Part shown: in pieces, positions 8,285-18,560 of the stretch
Numbering within the stretch: the stretch's first letter is position 1
How the letters are laid out: every line of letters begins with the position of its first letter
Assembly (NCBI GenBank): GCA_047602295.1
Contig: JASGHP010000001.1
Span: 3,348,001-3,412,000 of the forward strand
Reading direction: 5' to 3'
Origin: JACMLD01 sp047602295
Lineage (GTDB): Bacteria; Bacteroidota; Bacteroidia; Chitinophagales; Chitinophagaceae
DNA: 64,000 nt
Position numbers and translations under genes: made by a program
Notes under the pieces: generated by a model
What the model saw: the letters and a program-made list of their open reading frames with translations, nothing else
Told to the model about the DNA's origin: nothing
The model's database searches: none

Positions 8285-11068
8285 TTACTTGCCAGCGGCT
8301 GGCATGCCTGCTTTGTTAAAATTCCACACCAGCGATATCATAAAATAACGCTGTATGGTACTGTACGTATTTTGAGAAATATAGTTGCTGCTGACGTTGC
8401 GGTTAAAACCAATGTTCTGGTTTAATAAATCATTGCCAGAAAGTTTTAGCAACAATCCATCGCTTTTCAGGAATTTTTTACCAATCCATGCGTTCCAGAT
8501 AAAAGTATTGGTATTATAATTAAAAGTGCTGGTTTTTTGCCGCAAGTTGGCACTTGCATCTGTATGTATCTGGAATTTCTTTGGTAAAAAGACATCGAAG
8601 TTCGGTTCAATCGTCCACGTCCAGTAATTTGTTTTTATACTGCTTTGCACAGAAGAAGTGCTGCTGGTATACGTAACACTGTTTTCAAGACGCAGTTCGT
8701 ATTTCTTGTCTTTAGATTTAGAAAGATAATTACTCAGGGTATAGTTTTGGCTTTTTGTAATATTTAAAACGTCATTTACAATGTAGGCATTTTGGTTTAG
8801 GCTAATCGCTCCATTGAAATAAATACGCAGGTCGGGCTTTTTCCATTTAAGACCATAACCAAAATACCCGTTCAAGCTATGGTTGCCGTCTATATTGATT
8901 GCCTGCGTGGTTCGTTTGCCATTGCTGTCAACTTTGGATGCATTGCTAAGCGCATTTTCAGTAAACTGATAATTAATATTTGCATAAATATTTGTCTCAG
9001 TTATTACTTTGTACTGGTAAAAATTGAGCCCGATCCTGTTATCAAACTGAGGGCGCAGCGTGGGGTTACCAATGGTGATGTTCAGTGGATCGTCATTGGT
9101 GCGGGTAGGTTGTATTTGTTGTATAGATGGCTGCCTGGTATTACCATTATAGCGGAGCGATAAGCTTTTTTGCGAATTGAAGTTATAACTAAACTGAGCC
9201 TGTGGGTAAAAATTTACAAAATTTCTTTTTACTGAAGTGTCAGCATGCATATCAGTTTGGTTAAAACTTGTAAATCCAATATTACTGCCGATGTTGAAGC
9301 GTATTTTCTTTTTAATAAGGTTATACGTCAATCCGCCTTTGTGTGTAAACTGGTTAAACTTATAATCATTACTGTACAAGCTGTCAATACTATCATATTT
9401 TCCGGCAATTCCTTTGTTGAAAGAATTTCTGTTGGAGGTGCTGTTATTGATAGCAATCCCGTAGTTAATTAGTAGAGAAGAGACTTTTGACAACGGCTCA
9501 GAATAAGTGGCATTGGTAATAAATCCTATTTTTTCACTGTTGTATTGTTTGTATTGATCAGTGATTTGCTGGGTTGCAGGCAATCCTCCTTTGTAAAACT
9601 CGTTGTCTGCATAAAGAAATCCATCAGAATTTCCTTTTTCATAATTTTCGCTAATGTTTAGTGAAATAGTTCTTCCTTTTTTCCGCATTTTCTTTTTCCA
9701 TAACAAGTTACTGTTAACTGTGCGGTTTTCACCATCGGTGCTTATGCGGCGGTCTCCACTGTTTACCAGCAAACTATCTGCGGCACGGGCTTCCGTGAAA
9801 TATTCGCTGAATGTTTTTTTGTGATCAGTACCACCATTGGCGCTAATCTTTATAGATGAAGAGGAATCAATCTGCCATTCATAAGTTCCGTTTAAGCGGT
9901 TTCGTAAAATGTCGTTATGAAAACGCTCACTGGAGCTATTATAATAAAGCGTGTCCGGAAGAATGTATTGGCTGTTGCTGCCATTTACTCCATTTACATT
10001 CAATTGCATTATTTTATAATTGCCATTGAAGGATTGTTTATCATCGTTCCATTTATCATTGTAATGCAGTCCCCCCGTTTTTACTGTAGGGTATCCCTGC
10101 CCGTTATAGTGCCCATCCCAGTTATCCAGCTCATCACCCCCGAAAGAAATGGATACACCGCCGTTGTCGTCTACATTCGCAATGTCAGCAAAATTTTGGC
10201 CGTATTTCTGGTTTTCATCCCAGCTAAGCCCCGTCTTTCCGGTGTTGGATAATATTCCGTATACCGATATCTTCATTTTCTTTTTAAAGTAATTAAACAT
10301 CAGCTGTTCATTATAATAGCCATCGGTTCCACCACTTACATCTACTTTTCCAAAATAACCATTCTTCTTATTGTCTTTCAGTTTTAAGTTGATGGTCTTG
10401 TTTTTTACACCATCATCAATACCTGTAAAGGCTGCCTGGTCACTTTTTTTATCAAATACCTGCACTTTGTCTATCATATCTGCCCGCAGGTTTTGTGTCA
10501 CCAGTGTAGGGTCATCACCAAAAAATTCTTCTCCGTCTACTAGTACTTTTTGTACGGTTTCACCCTGTGCGGTAATCTTTCCGTTTTTATCTACCTGTAT
10601 ACCGGGTAATTTCTTTAGCAGCTCTTCCACGGTGGCATTTGCCTGCACATGAAAGCTATCGGCGGTAAATTCAGTAGTATCACCCTTTATTTTTATGGCC
10701 GATACTTTTTGCTTGAATACAACTTCTTCCAGCAGCTTTGCTTTTTGTATCATAGCCACTTTATCAAGCGAGAGGTTGGTGGAATCATTAAAAGACAATT
10801 GTTCTACGTAATCGGCAAATTTTGGATAAGTAACCAATAAAATAAATTTGCCTGCTGGAAGGCGGTTGAGCGTAAACTTTCCCTGCGCATTGGTACGGGT
10901 AAATTTTAGTAAAACAGAATCTTTGGCACGAAGAATGGAAACTACTGCATTGGAAAGATTCTCTTTGCTGGCGGTGTCGCTAATAATGCCGGTTACAGAC
11001 GCATGCTGGGCAAAACCATAGGACGCAACTATTAGCAATAAGCATAATAGTATAAAGGATTTCTTCAT
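8285..11068 (-). CDS. outer-membrane beta-barrel receptor, TonB-dependent type
   Basis: 927 aa. Signal peptide MKKSFILLCLLLIVASYGFAQ, then a carboxypeptidase-regulatory-like domain (about 22-110, VTGIISDTASKENLSNAVVS), a plug-like segment with VEELLKKLPGIQVDKNGKI and VLVDGEEFFGDDP, then a long outer-membrane barrel of the OMP_b-brl_3 type. The plug is of the reduced form typical of this group. It probably imports or displays an unknown ligand in the outer membrane; no SusD partner is nearby. It is first in a two-gene operon with the GLPGLI protein. The ligand cannot be inferred from sequence. Confidence 0.85.
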   Translation of the reverse strand: MKKSFILLCLLLIVASYGFAQHASVTGIISDTASKENLSNAVVSILRAKDSVLLKFTRTNAQGKFTLNRLPAGKFILLVTYPKFADYVEQLSFNDSTNLSLDKVAMIQKAKLLEEVVFKQKVSAIKIKGDTTEFTADSFHVQANATVEELLKKLPGIQVDKNGKITAQGETVQKVLVDGEEFFGDDPTLVTQNLRADMIDKVQVFDKKSDQAAFTGIDDGVKNKTINLKLKDNKKNGYFGKVDVSGGTDGYYNEQLMFNYFKKKMKISVYGILSNTGKTGLSWDENQKYGQNFADIANVDDNGGVSISFGGDELDNWDGHYNGQGYPTVKTGGLHYNDKWNDDKQSFNGNYKIMQLNVNGVNGSNSQYILPDTLYYNSSSERFHNDILRNRLNGTYEWQIDSSSSIKISANGGTDHKKTFSEYFTEARAADSLLVNSGDRRISTDGENRTVNSNLLWKKKMRKKGRTISLNISENYEKGNSDGFLYADNEFYKGGLPATQQITDQYKQYNSEKIGFITNATYSEPLSKVSSLLINYGIAINNSTSNRNSFNKGIAGKYDSIDSLYSNDYKFNQFTHKGGLTYNLIKKKIRFNIGSNIGFTSFNQTDMHADTSVKRNFVNFYPQAQFSYNFNSQKSLSLRYNGNTRQPSIQQIQPTRTNDDPLNITIGNPTLRPQFDNRIGLNFYQYKVITETNIYANINYQFTENALSNASKVDSNGKRTTQAINIDGNHSLNGYFGYGLKWKKPDLRIYFNGAISLNQNAYIVNDVLNITKSQNYTLSNYLSKSKDKKYELRLENSVTYTSSTSSVQSSIKTNYWTWTIEPNFDVFLPKKFQIHTDASANLRQKTSTFNYNTNTFIWNAWIGKKFLKSDGLLLKLSGNDLLNQNIGFNRNVSSNYISQNTYSTIQRYFMISLVWNFNKAGMPAAGK

Positions 11069-11274
11069 AATGCAGGTAAGATTGGTCAGGTTTAAAATGG
11101 TTATACATATCCGGGCAATTGTGTCCCTGATATGCGATAAAAATAAGCTAACTTTAAAAGGATGAATCCTAATTTTAGGTTAAAGCATCATATCTCTTGA
11201 TAAACGGTAGATGCGGTTGTTTTAAAAATCCATACCTGTAAAAGCTATAAACGATTAAAAAAATATTAATTAGC

Positions 11275-13227
11275 ATGGAGCCTTCATTTAAGCCGTATGA
11301 ACAGGAGCATTTTGTTGACACTTCAAAAAAAGTCTGGAACTATTCTTTGTTAGATGATGAAGATATTCGCAATTTCCAGAACGGTACCCATTATCGCCTG
11401 TATGAAAAAATGGGTGCTCATTCTATAGAAGTAAACAATCAATGGGGAATGTATTTTGCCGTTTGGGCGCCCAATGCCACAGAAGTTTCTGTAAAAGGCA
11501 ATTTTAATGATTGGGCAAACGGTGAGTATCCTTTAAATGCCCGTTGGGATAAAAGTGGTGTTTGGGAAGGATTTATACCAGGGTTTACCCTAGGGGAAGT
11601 ATACAAATACCACATAGTTGGCTACATGGGAGTTGAAACCGACAAAGGAGATCCCTTTGCAAATTTCTGGGAAATGCGCCCAGATACAGCTTCCATTACC
11701 TGGGATATGTTTTATGAATGGAAGGATGAGACATGGATAAAAGAGCGCAAAGCCCACAACGCCTTAAATGCCCCCTGGAGTGTGTACGAAGTACACCTTA
11801 ATAGTTGGATGCGCCCCGATAAAAATGACGAGGAGTCTTATAATACTTATGCGCAAATGCAGCAGTTGCTGGTGCCATATGTAAAAGAAATGGGGTTTAC
11901 GCATGTAGAGCTGATGCCCGTTATGGAGCATCCTTTTGATGGCAGTTGGGGCTACCAGGGTACCGGTTTTTTTGCGCCAACATCCCGTTTTGGCTCTCCG
12001 CAAGACTTTATGAAGCTGGTGGAAGCTTTTCACCAGGCAGGCATTGGCGTAATACTGGACTGGGTGCCATCTCATTTTCCTTATGATGCGCATGGCCTGT
12101 TTATGTTTGATGGCACGCACACATACGAGTATGCAGACATGCGCAAGGGTTATCACCCTGATTGGAACTCTTACATATTTAATTACAAGCGGGGGGAAGT
12201 AAAATCTTTCCTCATTAGCAGTGCCCGTTTCTGGTTCGATAAATTTCATGCAGATGGGTTAAGAGTTGATGCGGTGTCTTCCATGCTTAAACTGAATTAT
12301 TCAAGAACAGAAGGCCAGTGGGAGCCTAACGAATTTGGCGGCGATGGTAACCTGGAAGCCATTGCTTTTATAAAAGATCTGAATGAAACAATCTTCCGCG
12401 ATTTTCCCGATGTGCAGACCATAGCAGAAGAAGCAACAGACTGGCCAGGCGTTTCCCGGCCAACTTTCCAGGATGGCCTTGGCTTTGGCATGAAATGGAT
12501 GATGGGCTGGATGCATGATACGCTGGATTATTTTAAACTTGATCCCATCTTACGTGGAGACCACCAGGACAAGTTTGCTTTCAGCATGATGTATTATTAT
12601 GATGAAAACTTTATGCTGCCCCTCAGCCACGATGAGGTGGTGCATGGCAAATCGCCCATGATTTATAAAATGCCGGGAGATGAATGGCAAAAGTTTGCCA
12701 ATCTTCGTTTGCTGTACAGTTATATGTTTACACATCCCGGTGGCAAACTGCTTTTCATGGGCAACGAATTTGCCAGTACAACAGAGTGGAATTATAAAAG
12801 TGAGTTGCCATGGGAATTGCTCCAATACGATGCACACAAGATGATGAAAGACTGTGTGCGTGATCTTTGTCTTTTGCTGCGCGATGAACCTGCTTTATAC
12901 GAAAAACAATTTCAGCAAGGAGGATTTGAATGGATTGATCTTAACCACCGCCAGGAATCTGTAATTGTTTATCGCCGCAAGGGATTGTTACCGGAAAATG
13001 ATTTGCTGATAATATTGAATATGACGCCGGTAGTGCGCAACAATTGGAAATTGTATGCACATGACAAAGCAAGCTGGAAAGAAATCTTTAACAGCGACAG
13101 TAAAAAATACTGGGGCACGGGAGATGTGTATAATCCTGAAGTAAGTGTACACCTGGTTGATAAAAACACACACCGCTATGAAATAAATCTGCATTTGCCT
13201 GCGTTAGGAGCTATCGTGCTTAAGTAA
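11275..13227 (+). CDS. glgB: 1,4-alpha-glucan branching enzyme
   Basis: 650 aa GH13 enzyme that introduces alpha-1,6 branches in glycogen. N-terminal CBM48 (about 50-140, MYFAVWAPNATEVSVKGNFN) precedes the catalytic barrel. Motifs: GVILDWVPSHF, DGLRVDAVSSML with nucleophile Asp332, TIAEEATDWP with catalytic Glu385, and LPLSHDEVVHGK with Asp453. The all-beta C-terminal domain is present. It is shorter than the 728-aa E. coli enzyme, consistent with lack of the extra N1 module. It is separated from glgA/glgC by about 8 kb that includes an unrelated operon. A TPR gene follows after 34 bp and is likely co-transcribed. Confidence 0.93.
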   Translation: MEPSFKPYEQEHFVDTSKKVWNYSLLDDEDIRNFQNGTHYRLYEKMGAHSIEVNNQWGMYFAVWAPNATEVSVKGNFNDWANGEYPLNARWDKSGVWEGFIPGFTLGEVYKYHIVGYMGVETDKGDPFANFWEMRPDTASITWDMFYEWKDETWIKERKAHNALNAPWSVYEVHLNSWMRPDKNDEESYNTYAQMQQLLVPYVKEMGFTHVELMPVMEHPFDGSWGYQGTGFFAPTSRFGSPQDFMKLVEAFHQAGIGVILDWVPSHFPYDAHGLFMFDGTHTYEYADMRKGYHPDWNSYIFNYKRGEVKSFLISSARFWFDKFHADGLRVDAVSSMLKLNYSRTEGQWEPNEFGGDGNLEAIAFIKDLNETIFRDFPDVQTIAEEATDWPGVSRPTFQDGLGFGMKWMMGWMHDTLDYFKLDPILRGDHQDKFAFSMMYYYDENFMLPLSHDEVVHGKSPMIYKMPGDEWQKFANLRLLYSYMFTHPGGKLLFMGNEFASTTEWNYKSELPWELLQYDAHKMMKDCVRDLCLLLRDEPALYEKQFQQGGFEWIDLNHRQESVIVYRRKGLLPENDLLIILNMTPVVRNNWKLYAHDKASWKEIFNSDSKKYWGTGDVYNPEVSVHLVDKNTHRYEINLHLPALGAIVLK

Positions 13228-13261
13228 ACCCGTGTTTAACAACGTATTGTAAAAAATAGCT

Positions 13262-14287
13262 ATGAAAAACTTTCTATCGCTTCTTGCATTGGTATCTCCT
13301 GTATTATTGACTGCACAAAACGCAGACAGTGTTTCTTACTATGTGCAAAAAGGCAATGAAGCAAAGCAGGGAAAGCTTTTTATGGTAGCTTCCCAGCAAT
13401 ACAAAAAAGCAATACAGTTTGATGCAACAAATGCGGAAGCGCAACGTGAGTTAGGAAACGTTTATGTAGAAATGCGCAAATACCAGGAAGCTATTTTAGC
13501 ATATAGTGAAGTGATTAAAAAAGAACCCAATGATCCGGTTGCTAATGAAAATTTAGCCAATCTCTATTTCATGACGCACCGCTGGAATGATGCGGTAACA
13601 GCGGCTAAAAAAATGCAGCAGCTTAAGATTGGTAAAAATGCGGATTATATTTTAGGCAAAAGCTTTTCAGAACTGGAAGATTATGGCCAGTCATATTCTT
13701 ATCTGCAGGCTGCAGCCAAACAAGACAGTCTTAATGCAGACATTCCTTATACCATTGCACGTGGTTTTGTTGAAATGAGCAACTATAGAAATGCAGCGCC
13801 ATTTTTCTTAAGAGCTATTGCGCTTGATACATCAAAACCACGCTGGGTATATGAAACTGCTATGAACTTTGCTGCTATCCCGGATGATAAAACTGCCATA
13901 AAATATTACGAGTTGGCAGCTGACAGAGGATATAAGATAGACAATGATTACCTGGAAAATATGTCCCTTTCATATGAAGGTGCCAAACAGTTAGACAAAG
14001 CCATTGAACTACTGAAAAAAGTATTGGAGAAAAAGCCTGCAGATTTGGCGTTGTTGAACTCTATTGGAGAATTGTACTATAAAACCGGCAAATACCAGGA
14101 TGCTATTGATAGCTGGGATAAAATATTGGGTTACGATAAACAAAATGCAAAAGCCCTGTACATGATTGGCCTGGCCTATCAAAAGAAAGGAGACAAAGAC
14201 AAAGGCATGCAACTCTGCGATAAAGCCATTGCAATGGATCCTTCATTGGCTAACCTTAAACAGAAAAAAGGAAATATGGGATTGTAG
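13262..14287 (+). CDS. secreted tetratricopeptide repeat protein
   Basis: 341 aa with signal peptide MKNFLSLLALVSPVLLTAQ and then roughly eight TPR-like helical pairs, clearest at QQYKKAIQFDATNAEAQRELG and YQDAIDSWDKILGYDKQNAKAL. TPRs mediate protein-protein contacts; this copy would act in the periplasm. It starts 34 bp after glgB, but there is no evident mechanistic link to glycogen. The specific role is unknown. Confidence 0.8.
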   Translation: MKNFLSLLALVSPVLLTAQNADSVSYYVQKGNEAKQGKLFMVASQQYKKAIQFDATNAEAQRELGNVYVEMRKYQEAILAYSEVIKKEPNDPVANENLANLYFMTHRWNDAVTAAKKMQQLKIGKNADYILGKSFSELEDYGQSYSYLQAAAKQDSLNADIPYTIARGFVEMSNYRNAAPFFLRAIALDTSKPRWVYETAMNFAAIPDDKTAIKYYELAADRGYKIDNDYLENMSLSYEGAKQLDKAIELLKKVLEKKPADLALLNSIGELYYKTGKYQDAIDSWDKILGYDKQNAKALYMIGLAYQKKGDKDKGMQLCDKAIAMDPSLANLKQKKGNMGL

Positions 14288-14453
14288 GAAGAATGTGATA
14301 AATGTGATAAATGTGGAAAATGCAGAAATACTTGTAATGTATTTGATTTGATATTCTCAGTAATCAAAATTAATCCCTTCGCTACAACCTATTCACCTTT
14401 CGATACTCAAGGCAGATATCAGACATCAAAAAATCAGACATCAGACATTTTCT
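14288..14453. repeat. two intergenic word families after the TPR gene
   Basis: 14288-14325 holds GTGATAAAT-GTGATAAAT-GTGGAAAAT (9-bp period), and 14411-14453 holds CAGATAT-CAGACAT...CAGACAT-CAGACAT (7-bp period). They lie in the gap between convergent genes. Confidence 0.7.
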
Positions 14454-15763
14454 TTGTCTAGTAAAGATGTTTCTTTAGTGTCTTTCATAAAAAAATATAC
14501 CAGCAGCGATATAAAAATGCACACCGTTACATACCAGTAATAAAGACTTTCATGACCGGCACTTTTTGCCCAAAGCGCTATGTATTCTGCAGTGCCGCCA
14601 AAAATAGCAACTGCAACAGAGTAGGGCAGTCCTACACCCAATGCACGCACTTCTACAGGAAATAATTCTGCTTTTACTACGGCATTTATAGAAGTATAGC
14701 CGCTTACAATAATAAGCGCAGCCATCAGCAATACAAAAGCTATCGCCATATCGTGTGTCTGGCTTAATGTGCTAAGCAAAGGAATGGTAAACAATGTTCC
14801 CAATACACCAAACGCCAGCAACAGTGACCTTCTTCCAATCTTATCACTCATCATACCAAACACTGGTTGCAATAAAGCAAAAATGAAAAGTGTACAGAAA
14901 GAGAGCAGGGTTGATTGATTTTTGGTTAGTCCCACTGTATTTACCAGGAATTTCTGCATGTAGGTGGTGTAAGTATAAAACGCCAATGTGCCACCCAATG
15001 TAAGACCAATTACCAATGCAACGGCTTTGGGGTGTTTCAATAATTCTTTTACGGAACCTTTGCCTTCTTTTTTTGCAGGTTCTTTTTCGAAAGCATCGCT
15101 TTCTCTAAGATTGCTGCGTATATATAATGCTACCAGCGATAATATTGCTCCAATAAAAAAAGGTATTCGCCAGCCCCATTCTTGCAATTGTGCTTCAGTA
15201 AGAAATACCCGTTGTAATAATAGTTGCAATCCCAATGCTATTAACTGGCCACCTATTAAAGTAACATACTGGAAGCTGGAATAAAACCCACGGCGCTCTG
15301 GGGTGGCTACTTCGCTGAGATAAGTAGCAGAAGTGCCGTATTCTCCGCCAACGCTTAACCCCTGCAACAAACGAGCTATTAACAAAAGTACCGGGGCCAT
15401 AATGCCAATACTATTGTATCCCGGCAGTATTGCAATTAATAACGATCCAAAAGACATCAGCAATACGGAAACAGTCATGGCCAGTTTGCGACCTTTTACA
15501 TCGGCCAGTTTGCCAAAAACAAATCCGCCAATAGGTCTCATTAAAAAACCTACTGCAAAAATGCCGGCGGTATTTATTAATTGTGCAGTTGTATCTGTGC
15601 CCGGAAAAAATATTTTGGCAAAGTATAAAGCAAATGCAGAATAAGCATACCAGTCGTACCATTCTACAAGATTGCCAGCAGATCCACCAATAATGGCTTT
15701 TAACCGCCAGGCTGTATCATTTTTAGAAGTATTGTTGTCTTGCTTTTCAGTAGTTGGCAGCAT
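14441..15763 (-). CDS. MFS transporter, metabolite:H+ symporter (MHS) family
   Basis: 440 aa, about 12 membrane segments. The MHS signature GGSAGNLVEWYDWYAYSAFALYF (residues 27-49), the motif A loop GKLADVKGRKLAMT and the segment GEYGTSATYLSEVATPERRGFYSS place it with alpha-ketoglutarate permease (KgtP), citrate and proline/betaine carriers. A dicarboxylate or compatible-solute substrate is plausible but not determined. It is transcribed alone, divergently from the APC permease at 15903 with a 139-bp shared upstream region. Confidence 0.85.
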   Translation of the reverse strand: MLPTTEKQDNNTSKNDTAWRLKAIIGGSAGNLVEWYDWYAYSAFALYFAKIFFPGTDTTAQLINTAGIFAVGFLMRPIGGFVFGKLADVKGRKLAMTVSVLLMSFGSLLIAILPGYNSIGIMAPVLLLIARLLQGLSVGGEYGTSATYLSEVATPERRGFYSSFQYVTLIGGQLIALGLQLLLQRVFLTEAQLQEWGWRIPFFIGAILSLVALYIRSNLRESDAFEKEPAKKEGKGSVKELLKHPKAVALVIGLTLGGTLAFYTYTTYMQKFLVNTVGLTKNQSTLLSFCTLFIFALLQPVFGMMSDKIGRRSLLLAFGVLGTLFTIPLLSTLSQTHDMAIAFVLLMAALIIVSGYTSINAVVKAELFPVEVRALGVGLPYSVAVAIFGGTAEYIALWAKSAGHESLYYWYVTVCIFISLLVYFFMKDTKETSLLDKENV

Positions 15764-15902
15764 ATTATGTTCGAATGAATCGTTTCTAATGACAGAAGGC
15801 CATACTGCAATTTAGCATAAACCCGGTTTGTTGGCACAAACTTTATCAGCATTACGGATTTATACCTTTATTGCTTTATATTTATAAAAACCGGCTGCAT
15901 AC

Positions 15903-17483
15903 ATGAGCAATGAATATTCTTCTGCTGATAACAGCAAACAACATACGCTTTCTGAAGATGAACGCCGGTTGGCTGCATTAGGATACAAGCAGGAGTTAAA
16001 CCGCACCTGGTCTGGTTTTTCCAATTTTGCTATTTCCTTTTCTGCTATTTCAATTCTTAGCGGATGTTTTACTACGTTCTCTCAAGCTTGGAACAACGGA
16101 GGCCCAATTGCTATTTCTATTGGCTGGCCGGTTATTTCTTTTCTTATACTGATTGTTGGGTTAAGCATGGCAGAGCTGGCTTCAGCATTTCCTACTTCCG
16201 GGGGCATTTATTGGTGGGCATCTAAGTTAGGTGGTGCCAAAGCAGGTTTTTATACAGGATGGCTTAACCTGATTGGCCTCTTGGCTATTACCGCTTCTGT
16301 AGTGTATGGCGTTGCTACTTTCTTAAACACTGTAATAGGTAATTACTTTCCCGAGTATGCCAGTTCTTTTTTTAGCGGAGATTATATAAAGCAACAGTTT
16401 TTCTGGTTCCTGGTAATTATGGTGATAAGCACTGTTCTTAATTGTTTCAGCAGTAGCGTGCTGGCATTGCTCAATAATATTTCTGTTTGGTGGCATGTGC
16501 TGGGGGCTGTTATTGTAATTGCAATTTTAGTTTTCACGCCTAAAGAGCATCAAAGCATATCGTGGATATTCAGTCACCGGATCAACAATTCAGGTTTTTC
16601 TAACGGTTATACCTACTGGCTATATGTTTTGCCATTGGGTTTTTTATTAACGCAATATACTATTACCGGTTTTGATGCATCAGCACACATGAGTGAAGAA
16701 ACCCAAGGCGCTCACCTTACTGCGGCCAAGGGCATCTGGCAATCTATTTTTTATTCGGCTATCGGTGGTTATGTTTTATTGCTGGCATTTCTGTCTGCGG
16801 CTACCAATCCTGATATTGTAAATTCATTAGACGCAACAATAAATCCTTATGGAAGAGGTTCTGTAAATGCTATTTTGGCTAATGCGCTTACACCTTTCTT
16901 ATTTAAAATGGTATTGCTGATTTCTACTGGCGGCCAATTATTTTGCGCCATTGCCTGCCTGGCATCCTGTTCGCGAATGATGTTTGCATTCTCTAGAGAC
17001 GGAGCAGTGCCCGGGCATAAATACTGGTCTGTTGTAAACAAAAGGCATGTGCCATTTAATGCGATACTTTTTTCAGCTGCAATAGGTGTATTGATAACGC
17101 TTCCTGCACTATGGAAAAGCCCGAATGGTATACCTACAGCGTTTTATGCCGTGGTTTCTATAGGTGTAGTTGGTTTGTACCTCGCATTTCTTATTCCTAT
17201 TTGGTTGCGATGGAAACAGGGCAATGCTTTTGAAACCGGTGAGTGGAACCTGGGCAAACACTACAAATGGATGAACCTGGTAGCTGTGATAGAAATAGTA
17301 ATCATAAGCATCTATTTTGTTATGCCCTTTGAACCGGCTGCTGTGCCTGGTAATGAAAATTTCAGTTGGCTGGCAGTTAACTATGCGCCGGTATTGGTTG
17401 GACTTACATTCATTTTTCTTTGGCTTTGGTGGCATCTTTCCGTTAAGAAATGGTTTAAAGGGCCAATACGCCAAACGGAATAA
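15903..17483 (+). CDS. APC-superfamily amino acid/amine permease
   Basis: 526 aa, about 12 membrane segments. The N-terminal segment LAALGYKQELNRTWSGFSNF followed by ISFSAISILSGCFTTFS and FPTSGGIYWWASKLGG matches the amino acid/choline (ACT) branch of the APC superfamily, which includes GABA and choline permeases. It should import a small amine or amino acid with protons. The gamma-glutamyl-type catabolic cluster at 31.5-36.3 kb could use such a substrate, but the two are 14 kb apart and the link is speculation. It converges with the GH43 gene, with only 18 bp between the stops. Confidence 0.8.
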   Translation: MSNEYSSADNSKQHTLSEDERRLAALGYKQELNRTWSGFSNFAISFSAISILSGCFTTFSQAWNNGGPIAISIGWPVISFLILIVGLSMAELASAFPTSGGIYWWASKLGGAKAGFYTGWLNLIGLLAITASVVYGVATFLNTVIGNYFPEYASSFFSGDYIKQQFFWFLVIMVISTVLNCFSSSVLALLNNISVWWHVLGAVIVIAILVFTPKEHQSISWIFSHRINNSGFSNGYTYWLYVLPLGFLLTQYTITGFDASAHMSEETQGAHLTAAKGIWQSIFYSAIGGYVLLLAFLSAATNPDIVNSLDATINPYGRGSVNAILANALTPFLFKMVLLISTGGQLFCAIACLASCSRMMFAFSRDGAVPGHKYWSVVNKRHVPFNAILFSAAIGVLITLPALWKSPNGIPTAFYAVVSIGVVGLYLAFLIPIWLRWKQGNAFETGEWNLGKHYKWMNLVAVIEIVIISIYFVMPFEPAAVPGNENFSWLAVNYAPVLVGLTFIFLWLWWHLSVKKWFKGPIRQTE

Positions 17484-17501
17484 ACCAATTTGAATTTCCT
17501 G

Positions 17502-18560
17502 TTAAGGTAAATACGGTTTGCCTACTATTAATTTATCTCCTGATAAATCGCACTCAAACAAATGTGGTACTCGTACAGTACGGGTCCCTACTTTTTTATG
17601 ACTGTGAATAGACATCAATAATTTATTGTCGAACGTATGGAACAACATGCCGTGGCCGAAGTTTGGTGGTGTAATCGGCTCTTTCTCCTGAACCCATGGG
17701 CCATCCAATGTACCGCTGGTTGAATAAGCAACGCCTTGTGTGTAGACATCATACACCCAGCTTGTCCATATCATTCCTAACCTTCCTGTTTTAGTTTTAA
17801 ACAAATAAGGGCCGTCCGTTACTTTATTGGGTTTGTCATTACCATTCTCATCTTTTTCGCGGCTCCAGGGAGAATCGCTTGAACGAAATAACAATTTACC
17901 TTCTCCAATACTTCCACTAAGATCTGGCTTCAATTCAATTTTTTCTATGGTGCCATTCCAGTTTTGCAGCCATTCATAACAGTATACCATATACGGTTTT
18001 CCGTCTTTGTCAATCCAGAATGTACCGTCAAGTGTCGGCTTGTTGGCCGGCAAATAAATAGAATCCTTCATGGGCACATAAGGCCCATCCGGTAGATCGC
18101 TTACCAAAATATGTGAGGCACGGCGTTCAATCGTATTTCCTTTTACGGTATCAATTTTTACAGCACGATTGGTAAAAGTGGCGAAATAATAATACCTGTT
18201 TTTATAAGGATGAATTTCTGCTGCCCATATCATTGGGCTTGGCCCCATCCAAGAATTAGGGTCAGTGGCGGTTACCTTATAAGGACCAGTCCAAAGTTTC
18301 AGGTCTTTGCTTTTCCATAGTAAGCCGCCTGTTCCCGTCATATAATACATATTGGTCTTTTTGTCTGCCAGTATAAATGGATCGCTTAGCACGATGGAGT
18401 CTAATGGAATATCTGTTCTTAATTGCATAGAGCGATTGCCTTGCTGTGCACGCAGCAACTGCATAGACGTGAGCAACAACAATAATAAGAGGCAATTTCT
18501 TTTGGTATTTGTAATTGTAAGGAATGATTTTGCGGAGAGCCCTTGTTTTAATGGTAGCAT
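17502..18560 (-). CDS. exported glycoside hydrolase family 43 protein
   Basis: 352 aa with a signal-anchor/peptide whose hydrophobic core is NCLLLLLLLTSMQLLRA (about 22-38). The five-bladed GH43 fold is visible: SDPFILADKKTNMYYMTGT holds the catalytic base Asp, TLDGTFWIDKDGKPYMVYCYEW the second Asp, and VTDGPYLFKTKTGRLGMIWTSW the region of the general acid. GH43 enzymes cleave arabinan, xylan or galactan side chains. The position normally occupied by Glu (EGP) reads Asp249 (DGP) here, so activity is uncertain. No other polysaccharide-utilisation genes are adjacent. A later Met could be the start, but this one keeps the whole signal sequence. Confidence 0.85.
   Translation of the reverse strand: MLPLKQGLSAKSFLTITNTKRNCLLLLLLLTSMQLLRAQQGNRSMQLRTDIPLDSIVLSDPFILADKKTNMYYMTGTGGLLWKSKDLKLWTGPYKVTATDPNSWMGPSPMIWAAEIHPYKNRYYYFATFTNRAVKIDTVKGNTIERRASHILVSDLPDGPYVPMKDSIYLPANKPTLDGTFWIDKDGKPYMVYCYEWLQNWNGTIEKIELKPDLSGSIGEGKLLFRSSDSPWSREKDENGNDKPNKVTDGPYLFKTKTGRLGMIWTSWVYDVYTQGVAYSTSGTLDGPWVQEKEPITPPNFGHGMLFHTFDNKLLMSIHSHKKVGTRTVRVPHLFECDLSGDKLIVGKPYLP

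Noticed and set aside
8285..11068. Polysaccharide utilisation locus (SusC/SusD)
   Set aside because: No SusD-like lipoprotein accompanies any of the three receptors in the window.
11764..12249. 161-codon frame antisense to glgB
   Set aside because: Entirely within a gene with intact GH13 motifs; composition is shadow-like.
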